Shown piece after piece: positions 1-11,820 of a stretch of DNA of 64,000 bases. The stretch comes from Diphasiastrum complanatum. Taxonomy: Eukaryota; Streptophyta; Lycopodiopsida; Lycopodiales; Lycopodiaceae. The position numbers and the translations under genes were made by a program. How positions within the stretch are numbered: position 1 is the stretch's first letter; each line of letters begins with the position of its first letter. The stretch lies in NCBI GenBank assembly GCA_029204225.1, contig CM055096.1:44685967-44749966 (forward strand). Reading direction: 5' to 3'. A model generated the notes under the pieces. That model was not told the DNA's origin and ran no database searches. It saw only the letters and a list, made by a program, of their open reading frames with translations.

Positions 1-711
1 CACAAAAATACTCTTCAGTGTAAAACGCAGAAAAACTTGTCTGGAGGGATGAAGCATTTACATCAGATTAGATAAGGCATAGTCATAGTTCAATCCATCC
101 AACAGGGTTGCCTCAGGGCATCCAAAGTTTCTTTGATACCAGGTTCAAGCCCCCCTTGGAAACCAAGATGCATAGTCATAGTTTAAAGAAAAAGAGTAGC
201 ACGCATGTGTAATGCATCCACAAACAATCCTAGTAAGAACTATGGGTTGCAACACATTCTGCAGCCCACTCTCCCAACTTCGGCGAAACTAGTTTTGAAG
301 CTTAGAAATATAAGATAAATTTGGTTTGATCATTGTCCAACAGCAGCTTCAAAACTTGGAATGAAGTCTTGCATAATGACTACCTTTTAGAACTCGTCTC
401 AATCATAGGGGCCTACACATGGTGTATCTTGGAAGCTTTCATGCAATTTTGGAAAAATGGAATACTAATAAGAACGAAATACAAAGTGTCACCAACTAAA
501 ACTTAAGAAAAACGAGGGATTTTTGAATATTAGAGATCAAAGTATTAGTACCTTGGGCTTATGATAAATAAAGTTCAAGATCCTGTGCATGTTTCCTATA
601 ATACCACTAGGGTTTTGATCTTTCTGGAACCACCTAATATTTAGATATTGTTTAAACATTTCAGCATCTTACCACTAAATCTATAATGTTATGTTTTGTG
701 GCATGTGGCAG
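1..711. other. No recognised coding sequence (probable intron)
   Basis: AT-rich sequence with stops in all frames. The first recognisable exon begins at 712 in the middle of a codon, so at least part of this stretch is probably the intron before it. I looked for upstream exons of the phosphatase (its N-terminal RHG active-site block) and did not find one. Confidence 0.4.
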
Positions 712-3700
712 GAGCTGGCAATCCACACTTTTTGGAAAGAGCAAGGCTTAGATTTGCACATGCAGAAACAGTTGTCCCTTTTGTGTGTCTGCTTGGACTT
801 TTTCTAGAGGGTGCAGGTATGTGATTTATAGCAGAATTCTTTCAGCAAAAATAAATTGTGGAATGGTTCCAGGGTAAATTATCGAGTTCAAGGGGGAGTC
901 CAGCAACTGAACTATCTATATTTTGCTGGCTTCTGCAGTGTGTTCTTTACCCACCAATCTAAAAAGATAGCAAGATGGGTTCAGATATCATTTGGACTGA
1001 AAATACAACAATAATATTAGGAATCTTCTGTTTAGAATGCGCCGTTCGTAACTGTAGCAAAAATCTAAACACAGCTTACTGAAGCCTATTCTGGAGTTTA
1101 TACCAACAGCTGGCAATATGTTTATCCATTCTTAAGCTCACCGTAGTTCCTTTTGCTGAGAAAAATAAGATACAAGTAAAAAGAATTTAATTGTATTCAC
1201 AAACAAAAAGATCTGAAATTTGAATTATTATCACATGAAAGGTGACATTTAAATCATATAGCCTCCCTAATGAGCTGCCTGAAGTCTATTTCTATGGCTT
1301 CAGGGATCTTGAAAAGTTGGAGTAGACAGTTCTTGCTTATAGAACTTTCCTATTGAACTGTTAATACAACCTCTCATTTCACAACTCAAAAAGTAGGAAA
1401 TTTGTACCTGGAATGAACCTTGACCTCAAAGTCGGTATAGCCGAGTGATGAAGGTTAACTCTTTAGGCACCACCTATAGCATTAAGGGCAATGAGCTTGA
1501 CGATTTTAGATTCATGTAGCATGCTATTTATGTACCTATGGTGTGCCTTAAGAATGAAAGCTTTTTGAGCTTATGAATGAACATGTTCTGACATCATGAT
1601 ACATGAAGATAATAAACTTAGTGTGCAAGAATGACTACGTAAGGAATGGCTGTATTATATGTATGGCTTCCCTGGTAAGAAGTTCCCTACTAAGAACCAT
1701 GAATTAGACCCAGGGAACACTGAATGATGTTGGCTCCAAGGACTTGAGTTCTCTTGGAATGAGTTGCAATGGTCTAAGGAAATGAGAACTCATTCTGTAT
1801 CTTCTATTGAGGGTTGAGGGTATGGGGTTTTCCAGAATTAATGAGAGAAAATGCATTTTTATTGTTGTCATTGGCTACATTCATGGTAGCAACCAAAAGG
1901 CTTGCAAAAGTTGTCAATTTTGCTGTTTTGTGAAATAAACTGCCTATCAACTCTTATAAAAAATATCACATTATGGAGCGTAGGACCACGCACAACCTTA
2001 TGATATCATTATAAAATGTGACCAATAAGTGCAAATAGGTGTTTTTGTTCCTTTCAAAGAAACAGAATTTAAAAAGTTTAGTTTCTCAACCAACTCAGTT
2101 TGGTTGCTACTATGGCTACATTATTTGTTAAAGAGTTGTCATCTGCCCCCGCTACGTGCTCATCAGAAAACATAACAGTTCCTTGTAATTGAAGACAATA
2201 ATACATAGTTCTTGATCTCCTTTGTGCCAGCGTGTCACAATGGCACCAGACATTGACAATTTCATGTACTAGACTATATGGTGTTGCACTGTTGTCCGAA
2301 CACTGTTTCTATTTTCAAAGTAGATATAACTTGACGATCACAGTTTGGCAGTTTTTGCCTTAATGCAATTTTTTGTTACAGTAAGGCTAAATATATTTTA
2401 TTTTAACAATATTTTTGCTCATATTAGAGTAATTTTTTAAAATAAAGGTGAATTATTTTGTAATGTTTCAGAATCAGTAATCAAATTTTTTTAGTATAGT
2501 TAGTGAAAGACAAACTTTGAGCAAGAAAATACAAAATTTAGCCAAAAAGTAAATTCCTAGGGCTTGCAACAGCCTTTGACAATGTAATTGTGGGGCAGAC
2601 GTGAAAACGACGGTTCAAGAGGAAAAACCTGTACTGCCTCCTCCAAGTCCACCATTGCCACGCTTGTGGCGAGGCAGTGTGGTCGCTCCTTTTGGTGTGA
2701 ACACTATGCTTGTACTTTACAAGTGTTCTTCCAAGGTCGAGGGTGCAGAAATGAACATAGACAATCTTTCAAAAGGACCTTCTACTTACTTGGTACAAGC
2801 TCTGCATAATGAGAAGCCTGTTCCCATGTCGGTGAGTGAAACCCAATGCATATATGTAGATCTTTAGTTATATTTGTCTCTTTGATACTGCATGGTGTAC
2901 ATTTATCTGATACTTCTAGGGCTTGGAATAAAAGAAACATTTTGGCTCAAGAAGCATTGCAGCTATTCAATTATTTTTTCTGACAGTTCAAATCGTAATA
3001 CAGAAAAAGAGAATAACCTTTTTTGATTGATTTCAAATAAAGCAACTGATTAGTTGTTTAAAAAAAAGAGGTTCCATAAAAGTTTGGTTCAATTGAAATG
3101 ATTCAAATTGATTTGGAGCGCTTCGAATCATGGTTCTTTGCTACTGTGAAGCTCCTAGAGGTAATGAATTGTAGAATAGCATCTATCCTTCAATTTTGTT
3201 TTGTGAAATGAAAGAGGTAAGAGCAGGTTTGCAAATGGATCCATTTCATGCTACCCATTATGCATTAAAATCAGCAATTTTGGGATTATATCATGATTTT
3301 TGATAATTAACATGACAAATATTTGTAGATGCATAAACATATTGACAGACATTCTTCTTTTTTTTCTAATGAAATGAAAAAGGTAAGATCAGGCTGGCAA
3401 ATAGGTCCCTCTTGTTCTATCAATTATGCACAGTATATGCTATTTTGAGCTTATATGAGAGTGATTATAACCATGAAAAATGTGAGCCTTCTTCCCCTAC
3501 ATTCTAACATGTTGAGTGCATCTGCAGGCTTGCAACGGAACTCCATTTTGCCCTTTTGAAGTGTTTAGGGTGAGTTTCTATTCCACATAAGTGATTCATA
3601 TGATTTTTTGGGTTTAGGGTTTATGAATATTCATGCATAATTTCCATATTCTGGATATGCGATTACATGATAGCAATTTCATCCAGCAATTTAGTACTTT

Positions 3701-4053
3701 GGGAATTGTTTGGTCAAATTTAACTCTTCATGACTTCATATCAGAACCAATCCTTGTAGCAGCTATAGATCCACCAATCTTTGTATTATCTCTAGTAGTT
3801 CTTGCTTGTGTTTTTTCTGCATCCGTTGGCTGCATCTGCTTGTTTTTCTTTTAAGCTGGCTCCATTTTGCCTCTACAACCAGGATGCTGTTGCTGCTCCT
3901 CACTTGAAGCACAGTTTTGAGGGGCTTTGTTCCATCAGAAGCATACCGCCACAATCTTGGCTTCAATGGGCTTTGGGATATGCCCGAGGAATGTTTTATC
4001 AACCACCTGCTTTGGTGAAAGAGATTTATGCTCACAATCACTTGGACTTATGA
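712..4053 (+). CDS. Multiple inositol polyphosphate phosphatase-like histidine acid phosphatase (3' part of gene)
   Basis: Four exons read through with matching phases: 712-816, 2599-2831, 3528-3569 and 3883-4053 (TGA). All introns are GT-AG. Exon 1 encodes NPHFLERARLRFAHAET, which contains the family's HAE signature; in this family that His and Glu contribute to catalysis. Exon 2 gives WRGSVVAPFGVNTMLVLYKC and LVQALHNEKPVPM. Exon 3 gives CNGTPFCPFEVF. Exon 4 gives APHLKHSFEGLCS and ends AHNHLDL. This block order is that of plant MINPP/phytase-like proteins, which remove phosphates from inositol polyphosphates, usually in secretory compartments or outside the cell. The N-terminal half with the RHG motif is missing, so the gene starts left of the window or beyond a long intron. 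The segment joining exon 1 to exon 2 makes one Asp codon across the splice. Family assignment is firm; exact substrate is not shown by sequence. Confidence 0.88.
817..2598 (+). other. Intron of the MINPP-like gene (1.78 kb)
   Basis: The intron starts GTATGT and ends in CAG. It is AT-rich with no ORF of note and no recognisable element. Two shorter introns follow at 2832-3527 and 3570-3882. Confidence 0.8.
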
Positions 4054-4877
4054 TGGTAAAAGCAAGAAAACCCAAGCCCACAAAAAGGTAACAGTGATTC
4101 CAGGCTTCAATGTCTTCATATTATTTTGAAGAGCTGCCAACATGAGATACTGGGGGTCAGCCTTTTTGGGTCATCTTAAATGCTAGCCTCAGTATGGAAA
4201 GATTTAGTCGTCGGTCACGTACGCTAACATAGTGATTTGCTGTCTGCAATCAGATACATAATTCAGGACTAAAAAGGGTATACTTCAATTGTTCACAGGG
4301 TATACTTGAATTGTTCCTGTTCTATAGAATAACAGGAACTGAGAGATTGAGAGAGGAAGGCAAATTCATGTATGAGGTTTCCATGGATATACTACATGCA
4401 ATTTGTGCTGGAAAAAATTGAGCTTGCAATTGCCAAGTCGCAGTGGCAACTGGGCCACAGGATGTCTCTCAGCCTATGAGCTCTTGACCCATTGCCACCA
4501 ATAATTGCCCAAAAAGTTCTTTAACCAAGGTGTATGTCATAGCTCTTTTTGGACATGGGACAAAAAAAAAATTAATCAATTAATTAATTAATTATGCCAT
4601 GGTTCACACGCTTCCCCCACAAGAAAATTGTGAACCGTACGGTTCACAGTACAGTTCTGAGAACCGTACTGAACCGTTAACGGTTCATTATTTCTATGAT
4701 GTGTATCTACATAATGCACTAACCATATTCCCATACATTAAGCATAGTCAAAGCTTTTACCTTCAAAACTTAATTTCTGAAATTTTCGCTATGGAAAAAA
4801 TTGAATCAACTAAAACCATGGCTGAATCTGCTAGTAGATAGTAATAAATAAACTGCATCAATTTTCAGCTAATCTGC
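4054..4877. other. 3' flank of MINPP-like gene; two perfect palindromes
   Basis: Presumed 3' UTR and downstream DNA. It contains an 18-bp perfect palindrome at 4630-4647 (GTGAACCGTACGGTTCAC) and a 16-bp one at 4671-4686 (GAACCGTTAACGGTTC). Both are built on the same GAACCGT word. No gene seen. Confidence 0.45.
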
Positions 4878-5173
4878 TGCAATCCATGTTCCGGCATGAA
4901 TGTGAGTGTTCCGGGCAGTGGAATGCTGTCCGAAGTGCTTTTTTTTTTCATATTTATTTTTTAACTCTAAATGGAATAGTAACCAATAAAAACAATCAAG
5001 AACCAATTCAAAACATTTTAAAACATTTTTCTCCTTTACCATGAACCTCCATAAAAACTTATAAATACCAATAAAGACCACTTGATATTTTAAAAAACCC
5101 AAAAAATACCATTGCAACTATCCATGAAACCCCAATCAGGTTCCTTGGATTGTGTTCCGGAACGCTTATTGCA
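4878..5173. mobile_element. Candidate MITE with imperfect terminal inverted repeats
   Basis: The left end TGCAATccatGTTCCGG (4878-4894) is the inverted partner of the right end CCGGAACgcttATTGCA (5157-5173). The roughly 260 bp between them are AT-rich and non-coding. Size and layout suit a miniature inverted-repeat element, but no target-site duplication was confirmed. A similar GTTCCGG-rich element lies at 19.9-20.7 kb. Confidence 0.35.
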
Positions 5174-7951
5174 TCCATGTCACATATACGTAGCTTCGGA
5201 GATTCACAGGCTATAACCCTGCCCTTGTTGATATGTGGAACCAATTTTTTCTTACTGAATGCAATCCCGCACCAAGTAACTACAAATATGTGTAGTATTC
5301 TAACTGCATGTATTTGTGTTAAACAAAAGTTGCCAAATTCATCTGCTGAATTTGAATTATGATGGTAAAATCTTAGATTATTGTCTGTAGCCTTGAGCTA
5401 TGGGAAGAGGTAATCCTCCATTCCCCAAAACACTGAATAAGCTTGACCTTGCTGGAAAGATTGGAGTCATATTTATGGTGATGTGAGACCTGGAATCTGT
5501 GATAAATATGCAAAATTTAGCTTGATTAAGGCCATAATTTATGTACACAATGTTATTCCACACATGTGGAGCCTATTCCCACGTGTGAAGCATAGACATA
5601 GGTTAGCTTGTACATAATCCCAAGAGCCATTAAGGCAAATAGTAAAGTTTTCAAAGCTAAACTGCATTTTCCTAGATGCTAGCTTTTGTTTCAAGAGGTG
5701 CAATTTGATTGGATGGCCATAGATTGGTATGAGACTTTAGGAGGAGCCAAAGCACAAGTGGATGTACTATCCCACACGTGTGAACAGGTCAGGTCAGTCC
5801 AAGCCTCAAGCTTTTTGTATATACTCCAATTTGGAGCTCATTTGGTAAGAACAATTTGAAGAGATCTTGAGGATTTTGCATCAAGGTAGTCTGTTTCTTT
5901 ATTTGCATGCATTTTGTGGATCCAATGCTTTGACTAGTGTTAGCACTTTGCTCTCCGGTCTCTGTCCGTACAGTAGGTTGGGTTCACACGTGTAAAGCCT
6001 ATTTGATCATTTACACTTTGCTTTAGATTGCTCTTACTTACATATCAAGATAGCATCAATTCTAGCTTGCATTTAGTGATAAAATTGTTGATAGTAATGC
6101 AACCAATCACTCTTGTGGATTGAATGAATCCATCTATGGTCCTGATTGTACTTTTCTTTCACATTCGATGATGGAATTACAAACCTTTTCTCCCTAAATC
6201 TGCAATCTCTGAGCGCGTCTATTGCTTACTTATGAATGCCATTTATCCAATCCAATTTGTTGCATAGTTTTTCCCAAAGAACTCACCATTTCTATGGGAA
6301 CACCATAGGATTGATTTTGCTTATGTTATATAAGTGTCACTGCAAGCTATGCTCACATTTGAATGTTATGCTCCTTCAATGGAAGTATTTTAGGGGTGAT
6401 GATTTGTTTGCATTGCTGAAATGTCTAATACTTGATCTTTTTAAAAAAAGCATGATTTCTTTTTAAAGTCTTTTTATTTAATTTTTCTATCTTGATTGAC
6501 TAGCATTTGTATGTCTTGGGTGGATGAGCCCAGGGTTTTTGTGTTGTATAGTTCCATTCAAATTAGAAAGCGAATTATATTTGAGCTTTCTATGATAAGC
6601 ATACAATAATGTCAAATAGCAAAAATGCAAAGCTGAGCTAAGGTTACAAAACGCAATCAAAGATGAGTGGAGGTGTGGTAGCATAACATTGTTGTTGTTC
6701 AAAAGGTTCATTATGCATTGTGTGTGTATTCCTGGGTTAAAAATCAGACTTTCTATGAATATTGGATATCTTTTTTGATTTAGGCAAGAGCCAGAATTGT
6801 GATCTTTCAAAGAAAATATTAATTTGAAGAATATATTTTCTACGTCATGATGTAAAAATAATACTAAAAAGGGTCGTTTAAAATTCTTGTTAGATATTTT
6901 AGTTTTTGGCAAAATGGCTTAAAACCAATATTCATAAAAAGGTCCCCAATTGACGTGGTTGAGGTGTTGCTTGTGAATCCAAAGCAAATAAACCAGAATG
7001 GCACACTACACACGGAGTTGAACAATCTTAATAGAGAGGGCACACACACCACCCATGAAGGTTGCTAAGAATCAAAGGTGTGTTGATAGCGATAAAATGG
7101 GCTAAAAGCATGTATGATAGAACCATGTCAAAAAAAACTTGGAATGTTTCCATGAAATACCTTGTGGCTATGAAAGTTGCAAATGTACTAGAGGAGGCCA
7201 AGTCTAGATAAGTGAGACCTAAAAAAATTGATCAGTAAAGAAAGAGTGTTCCTTCAAGGGATAGATTTAGTTGATTGGATTGGGAGCATATAATGAGAAA
7301 GAGAGGCCACACAACTAGGACAAAAGAAAATTTGCCAATGGATAGAAAGATGCTAAACCTATGTAAAACATCCACGGGTTAGTATGGCATGGATTTGATC
7401 TAATATCGTTGTACGTGTGTCCTTGCTCAACCTAAAAACTCTTTTCGTAAAAACGATTTGCAAATGTTTAGCAAGCGTCTTTTTATTGATTGAATATATA
7501 TATTAAAGCTTGTTAATTGATATGGACTACACTGATCAGCATGGCTTTCGCCTTGATACGGTAATATGATGACTTAGCTATCGCTAAAAATCACAAGTGA
7601 ATGGGAAGATTGGACTAAGAATTTTTCATTTTAAACTAAGTTGTTAAGTAGCAATGTTTATTTTGTACATGGATAACAACTGACATTCAACGTTGACACT
7701 TGTGGTTTTGTGTTGTGGGATGGTGGTAGGTACCAATTGGATATCTTGAAATAAGTCTTGCTTTATGGTGCTTTATTGTACTATATTTTGCTTTTCAGCT
7801 ATATTTTACCTTGTTGGCTTATGAATAAAGGTTTCAAACACTAGAGGAGTTACAAACATCAAAAGGGTCGTCTAAGAAATGCCACGTAGGACCAAAAAAA
7901 ACGTCGGATTTTGGAAATCCGACAGATCAGGTACGCCATGGATGAAGAAGA
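5174..7951. other. Intergenic, no supported gene
   Basis: Only short ORFs without recognisable domains, including a 141-codon minus-strand ORF at 6487-6912 with no family resemblance. Between 5560 and 6000 there are four CACGTGT-type words (CCCACGTGTG, CCCACACGTGTG, TTCACACGTGT and a CACATGTGG variant). The same word marks copia LTR ends later in the window, so this may be an eroded LTR. Confidence 0.4.
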
Positions 7952-9565
7952 GTGTCTATTTTTTTTTTGGTCTATCAGCTGATGTTTGCGGAGATGTCTC
8001 AGTTTCATCTACACATTGTTCTCCCTGCCGAGAATGCTTTGATAGCTAAAAGAGGAGTAGTGAAAGAATCCACAGTTTCTCCACTTGATATGATCGCTCA
8101 TAGAATCAACCAAAGAAAGAACTACGATTTGTGGATTGACGGAAGTTTGTATCCATTGGATCCGAGCTCGATGCAAGCTCCACAATTCCAATCCATCAGA
8201 CAATTAATAAAGTTTTTGTGTGACGGAGAAAACGGTTTACTAGGTTATTTTGAAAGATTGACAACTTATGGTGTTGCAAACTTGGTTCAGAAAATACAGA
8301 GTTTAGAATGTATGTTAAATGGTTTGCTTGCTGACTATAGAGAAAAAGAGACTGCATTATTACAAACAAAAGAAGATAATGCACGTTTACATAATATTAT
8401 GTTAAATTTGAATGCAAGTAACGATCAATTCCGACAAGTTGTTCAGACATTACATATATCAAATGACTAGTTAAAAGAAGAAACTCGCATATTAGATAAG
8501 AAATTAAAAAGAAACAAGCGAAAAAAAAATTTGAAGGACATTGATGAGCTTTCAATAAACGGAGGCCAATGAAGAAAAAGGATTCAAACTTTCAAGTAAG
8601 GATTTGATTTGAATCATTTTATTTTTGTTTTGTGAAATAGCATGACCTTTATTATGTGGCCTATTTGGGTTTCTTGATTTTTATAATCATTTGCATATCA
8701 GCATTGGTTGCAAATGAGCATCTGAGGGACAATGACATGATCAGAAAATCATTGAGTTCGGTATTGACAACCAAGTCCACAAAGTTTTTATTGGACAATA
8801 ATCGATATTCTCGAATCAAGTCCAAGATCATTGAGGCTTTGATGAACGATGTCGGTAAGGTAATCGATCGAACGTTAATTCATGTGATTTCTCAGGTATT
8901 AGCAAGGAGGCATATGCCAATATATTTGAAATTACTAAAGAGGCTTTTGGACAATTGCATGTAAGAAAATTTCCCATTCCTCGCCCTTTTTAGATAAGAT
9001 TGGATAGAGATGTATTGAATAAGGGTATGCAAAACGTCATTGGAATTCCTTTTCACATCAATGAGATTTACAATTTAAAGTCTGACAATTTGTCATATGA
9101 TTCTACCAACAACTGATTTGTGGATTTGAATCATTTATTGAGATTTATAGTGAAATTCTATAATATTACAAGTGTTAGTATGAGCAAACTTATTCTGGTG
9201 GTCAAGCTAGATGAATCGGAAGTTATAAAAGGACAAAAGTTGGAAAGAGTTAGTATTACTCTCATGAATGGAGCATTGAACAATGCAACAAGCTCAAGGG
9301 ATCTCAACTTCAGTGTGCAATCAGAATACAACATATAGTGGCTAGTATGTTTTCAAGTAAAAAATGGTTGTTATTCATGTGCGATTTCTTTTGGTAATTG
9401 TTTTGAATATATAAAAACTTGTGATTCCATATGTTGGACAGGTTATCAAAGAGGATCACGATGTTCTTTCTTGGATTTTTAGCAGAACAAGTTATCCATA
9501 TATCATAAAGGATCATATGTTTTTGACTTCCGTAGTTACCATTGGCGTGATGAATTTTACCATCT
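7952..9565 (+). pseudogene. Decayed intron-bearing transposase-like gene, copy A
   Basis: Plus-strand coding blocks in order: a 172-codon ORF (7952-8470) ending in a coiled-coil-like Glu/Leu/Asn-rich stretch; a likely intron near 8595-8699; KFLLDNNRYSRIKSKIIEAL (from about 8785); IGIPFHINEIYN (about 9040); MSKLILVVKLDESEVIKGQK (about 9180); LNFSVQSEYNI (about 9303); then an intron 9357-9441 and VIKEDHDVLSWIFSRTSYP. Several frame breaks and stops separate the blocks, so it is not functional. The block around 9300-9565 matches copy B at 53.4-54.9 kb on the other strand, including the intron position. It breaks off near 9565, where gypsy-related sequence of opposite orientation begins. I infer a transposase of RNase H-like type from the acidic-residue layout (VKLDE here, AGDLK in copy B). 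I cannot name the superfamily. Confidence 0.55.
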
Positions 9566-9734
9566 TTGTCTTTTGTTATGGTTTTACTTGTTTGCACGAG
9601 GGTATCTTTGCGTACTTTGGGACTTTTGCCAGATTGTCCTCTTTGTCACTCGTTTCATAACCCGTTGGTGCCAAGATTTTTTTATTATAGTGCGTTCGAG
9701 GTGGAAGGGTCACCACAAGTGCATGTTGGTCTAC

Positions 9735-10674
9735 CTAGGCCAAATGCCTCCTAACTATTTGTGAATTTCTCATCGGGCAATCTCGGCATGGATGATTAAC
9801 TCCACATTGTGAACACAAGGGATCAAATGTTGACGGATCCCCTCGGTGTGGACATTTAGCACGACGGTGTTTTCCTCCGCATCCATAACACCTAACTGAG
9901 TACAGTATGCCATCACGTCTAAGTTGATAGGCATAGACCGGTAACAGATTCTCCTTAGGATCTTCCACAAAATAGATTGGTAGGCTGTTATGGTCCTCCA
10001 TTGAGTTCGGTGACATGCAAGAGGATATAACCAAAACTTCTACCTTGCCACTATTTTTTTGAAAAAACTCGTGATTTAGATGGATCAATCTGACATCCAT
10101 CCTTCTGGTGAGCTCCTCGTCAGTGTTGCTCTATATTTTGTTCTTTTAATAAGCGCGAATTCTTGGTTGGACACTTGGTACTTGGATGATCTCCAAAGCA
10201 GAAGGTACATTTTTCCTTTTCAAGAAACTTAATAGAGCGAGCATAAGCTTGTTGATAGCTTGAAGTACAAGGTTCTTGGTCTTCCGCTGCACTTGATCTG
10301 CTTGACTTTGCTGCACTTTGTTGCCTTGCATTGGATTCCATTCTTGTTGAATCATCGCTCGTTGTCGACCTTTGTTCCTCTGATTTTCCATCTGACGATT
10401 CATCAGAGTGATAGGGAAAATCCTTCTTCCCGAGTGAGATTTCTATCAAGGCAACATCCTTACAAAGTTGTGCAAGCGACGCATAGGATGCTAACTCTTC
10501 CATACTAGATCTGATCCTTTTGGGCAGTCCGGCATAGTATTTTGCCATGATGATCTGTTGGAAAATCGAGGGATCACAATCCTTCACTAGATGATAGATC
10601 TGATAGGTGTAGTCTCGGATTGTTTCATCATGGAACTTTTTTAATTTCGATAATCCTACAAGGGCGGTCTCCAT
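9735..10674 (-). pseudogene. Gypsy-type LTR retrotransposon gag with zinc knuckles
   Basis: Two minus-strand ORFs (10120-10674, 9735-10100) form one broken gag. The first has the retrotransposon-gag helical region (MAKYYAGLPKRIRSSMEEL), a Ser-rich linker and a zinc knuckle CTFCFGDHPSTKC. The second adds CYGCGGKHRRAKC and CSQCGVNHPCRDC. Gag coats the element RNA in virus-like particles inside the cell. The ORFs are separated by a stop and frame shift near 10110. Downstream protease, reverse transcriptase and integrase are missing: plus-strand copy A sequence replaces them to the left. The matching primer site and LTR lie to the right at 11.7-12.8 kb in the same orientation. Confidence 0.7.
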
Positions 10675-11085
10675 AGTTCTGAACTAGAATGTTGCAAAGT
10701 AGCTGGTTGGTGAATTGCTTCAAGGTTTGCTCAATGACGCTGGTGTTCCAAACATTTTTTTTTTTTAAGAAGAAGAAGAAGAAGAAGAGAAAAGAATCGG
10801 TGAATGGTGGATCAGTATGGATGAGAATAGAGACAAAAATGGATTTAACAAATGAGCACGATAAAAGTTACACTGTTAAGAGAAGATAGAGATGAAACAA
10901 AAGAGTGATGGATGGATGGTGGCTGATATGGAAGTCACTCACCACAGAGGCTTGGGCTACAATTATTTTTGGAGTTTTTTATATTTTTTTTTTACGTTCT
11001 ATTTTTTTTCTTTTTTTCTTACAATTTTTTTTTCTTACGACTTTTTTTTTACGGTTTTTTTCTTTTTCTTACGTTTTTTTTTTTT
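10675..11085 (-). other. Gypsy element untranslated leader, T-rich on the plus strand
   Basis: This lies between gag and the leader repeats of the minus-strand element. It contains a purine run on the plus strand at about 10770-10790 and long T-rich tracts at 10965-11085. No coding signal. Confidence 0.45.
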
Positions 11086-11450
11086 GGGAATAGAACCGTC
11101 GCAGTCGTGGGAGGAGGCTATCTGAAAGATAGAGTCGCTCACCAACGAGGCTAAGATTTTTTCTGATTTTTTTTTTTAAGGAATAGAACCGTTAAAGTCG
11201 TGGGAGGACGCTATCTAAAAGATAGAGAAGACTCACCACGTTGAGGTTTTTTCTTCCAATTTTTAGTTTTTCTTTTTTTTTTAAAGGATAGAATTGTTGC
11301 AGTTGTGGGAGGAGGCTATCTGAAAGATAGAGTCGCTCACCAGCGAGGCTTAAGTTCTTTTCCAATTTTTGGTTTTAAAGGGAATAGAACCGTCGCAGTC
11401 ATGGGAGGAGGCTATCTGAAAGATAGAGTCACTCACCAGCAAGGCTTAGA
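11086..11450 (-). repeat. Four-copy tandem repeat in gypsy leader (93-105 bp period)
   Basis: Copies start near 11088, 11181, 11286 and 11382. Each has the core GAATAGAACCGTCGCAGTCG, then GGAGGCTATCTGAAAGATAG and CTCACCA. The segment CTATCTGAAAGATAG can fold into a 6-bp stem with a 3-base loop. The array sits between primer-binding site and gag of the minus-strand element. Confidence 0.75.
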
Positions 11451-11622
11451 TTCTTTTCCAAATTTTTTTAGTTTTTATTGTATTTTATTTTCGTACAAGT
11501 AAAAAAGAAAATCACAAAAACGGCAAAATCTCAAAAAAACGGCAAAACTAACATGAAATCACACTAATTCAACCCCAAAAATTCTGATTTTTTTGTGTGA
11601 AAAAAGAATGGTGAGAGAGAAG

Positions 11623-11625
<3 letters not shown>

Positions 11626-11701
<76 letters not shown>
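11626..11701. repeat. (GA)n microsatellite 1
   Basis: Near-perfect GA dinucleotide tract immediately next to the gypsy primer-binding region (outside the LTR). Confidence 0.95.
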
Positions 11702-11703
<2 letters not shown>

Positions 11704-11726
11704 ATGCAGCGAAGCGACTGTGTGGC

Positions 11727-11746
11727 GCTCCCCGACAACGGCGCCA
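11727..11746 (-). promoter_or_regulatory. Primer-binding site, tRNA-Asp type
   Basis: On the minus strand this reads TGGCGCCGTTGTCGGGGAGC, one base after the LTR end. It matches the 3' end of plant tRNA-Asp (CCCCGGCAACGGCGCCA complement) with one mismatch by my recollection of that tRNA. Such primer sites are common in Athila/Tat-type gypsy elements. It fixes element orientation and the LTR edge. Confidence 0.75.
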
Positions 11747-11816
11747 CTGTTGTGTCGACGATGTAGTATAAAGGTTCGTCGCTGGGAGCGACAACCTCGC
11801 CTTCACCTGCATAGCA

Positions 11817-11820
<4 letters not shown>

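Noticed and set aside
6487-6912. 141-codon minus-strand ORF
   Set aside because: No domain, no codon-level sign of selection visible, and no plausible exon partners.
7660-7740. Search for the second gypsy LTR left of gag
   Set aside because: Only a TGTGTTGTGGGATGG-like word was found, without the TGTTGTGTCGACG end or further LTR match.
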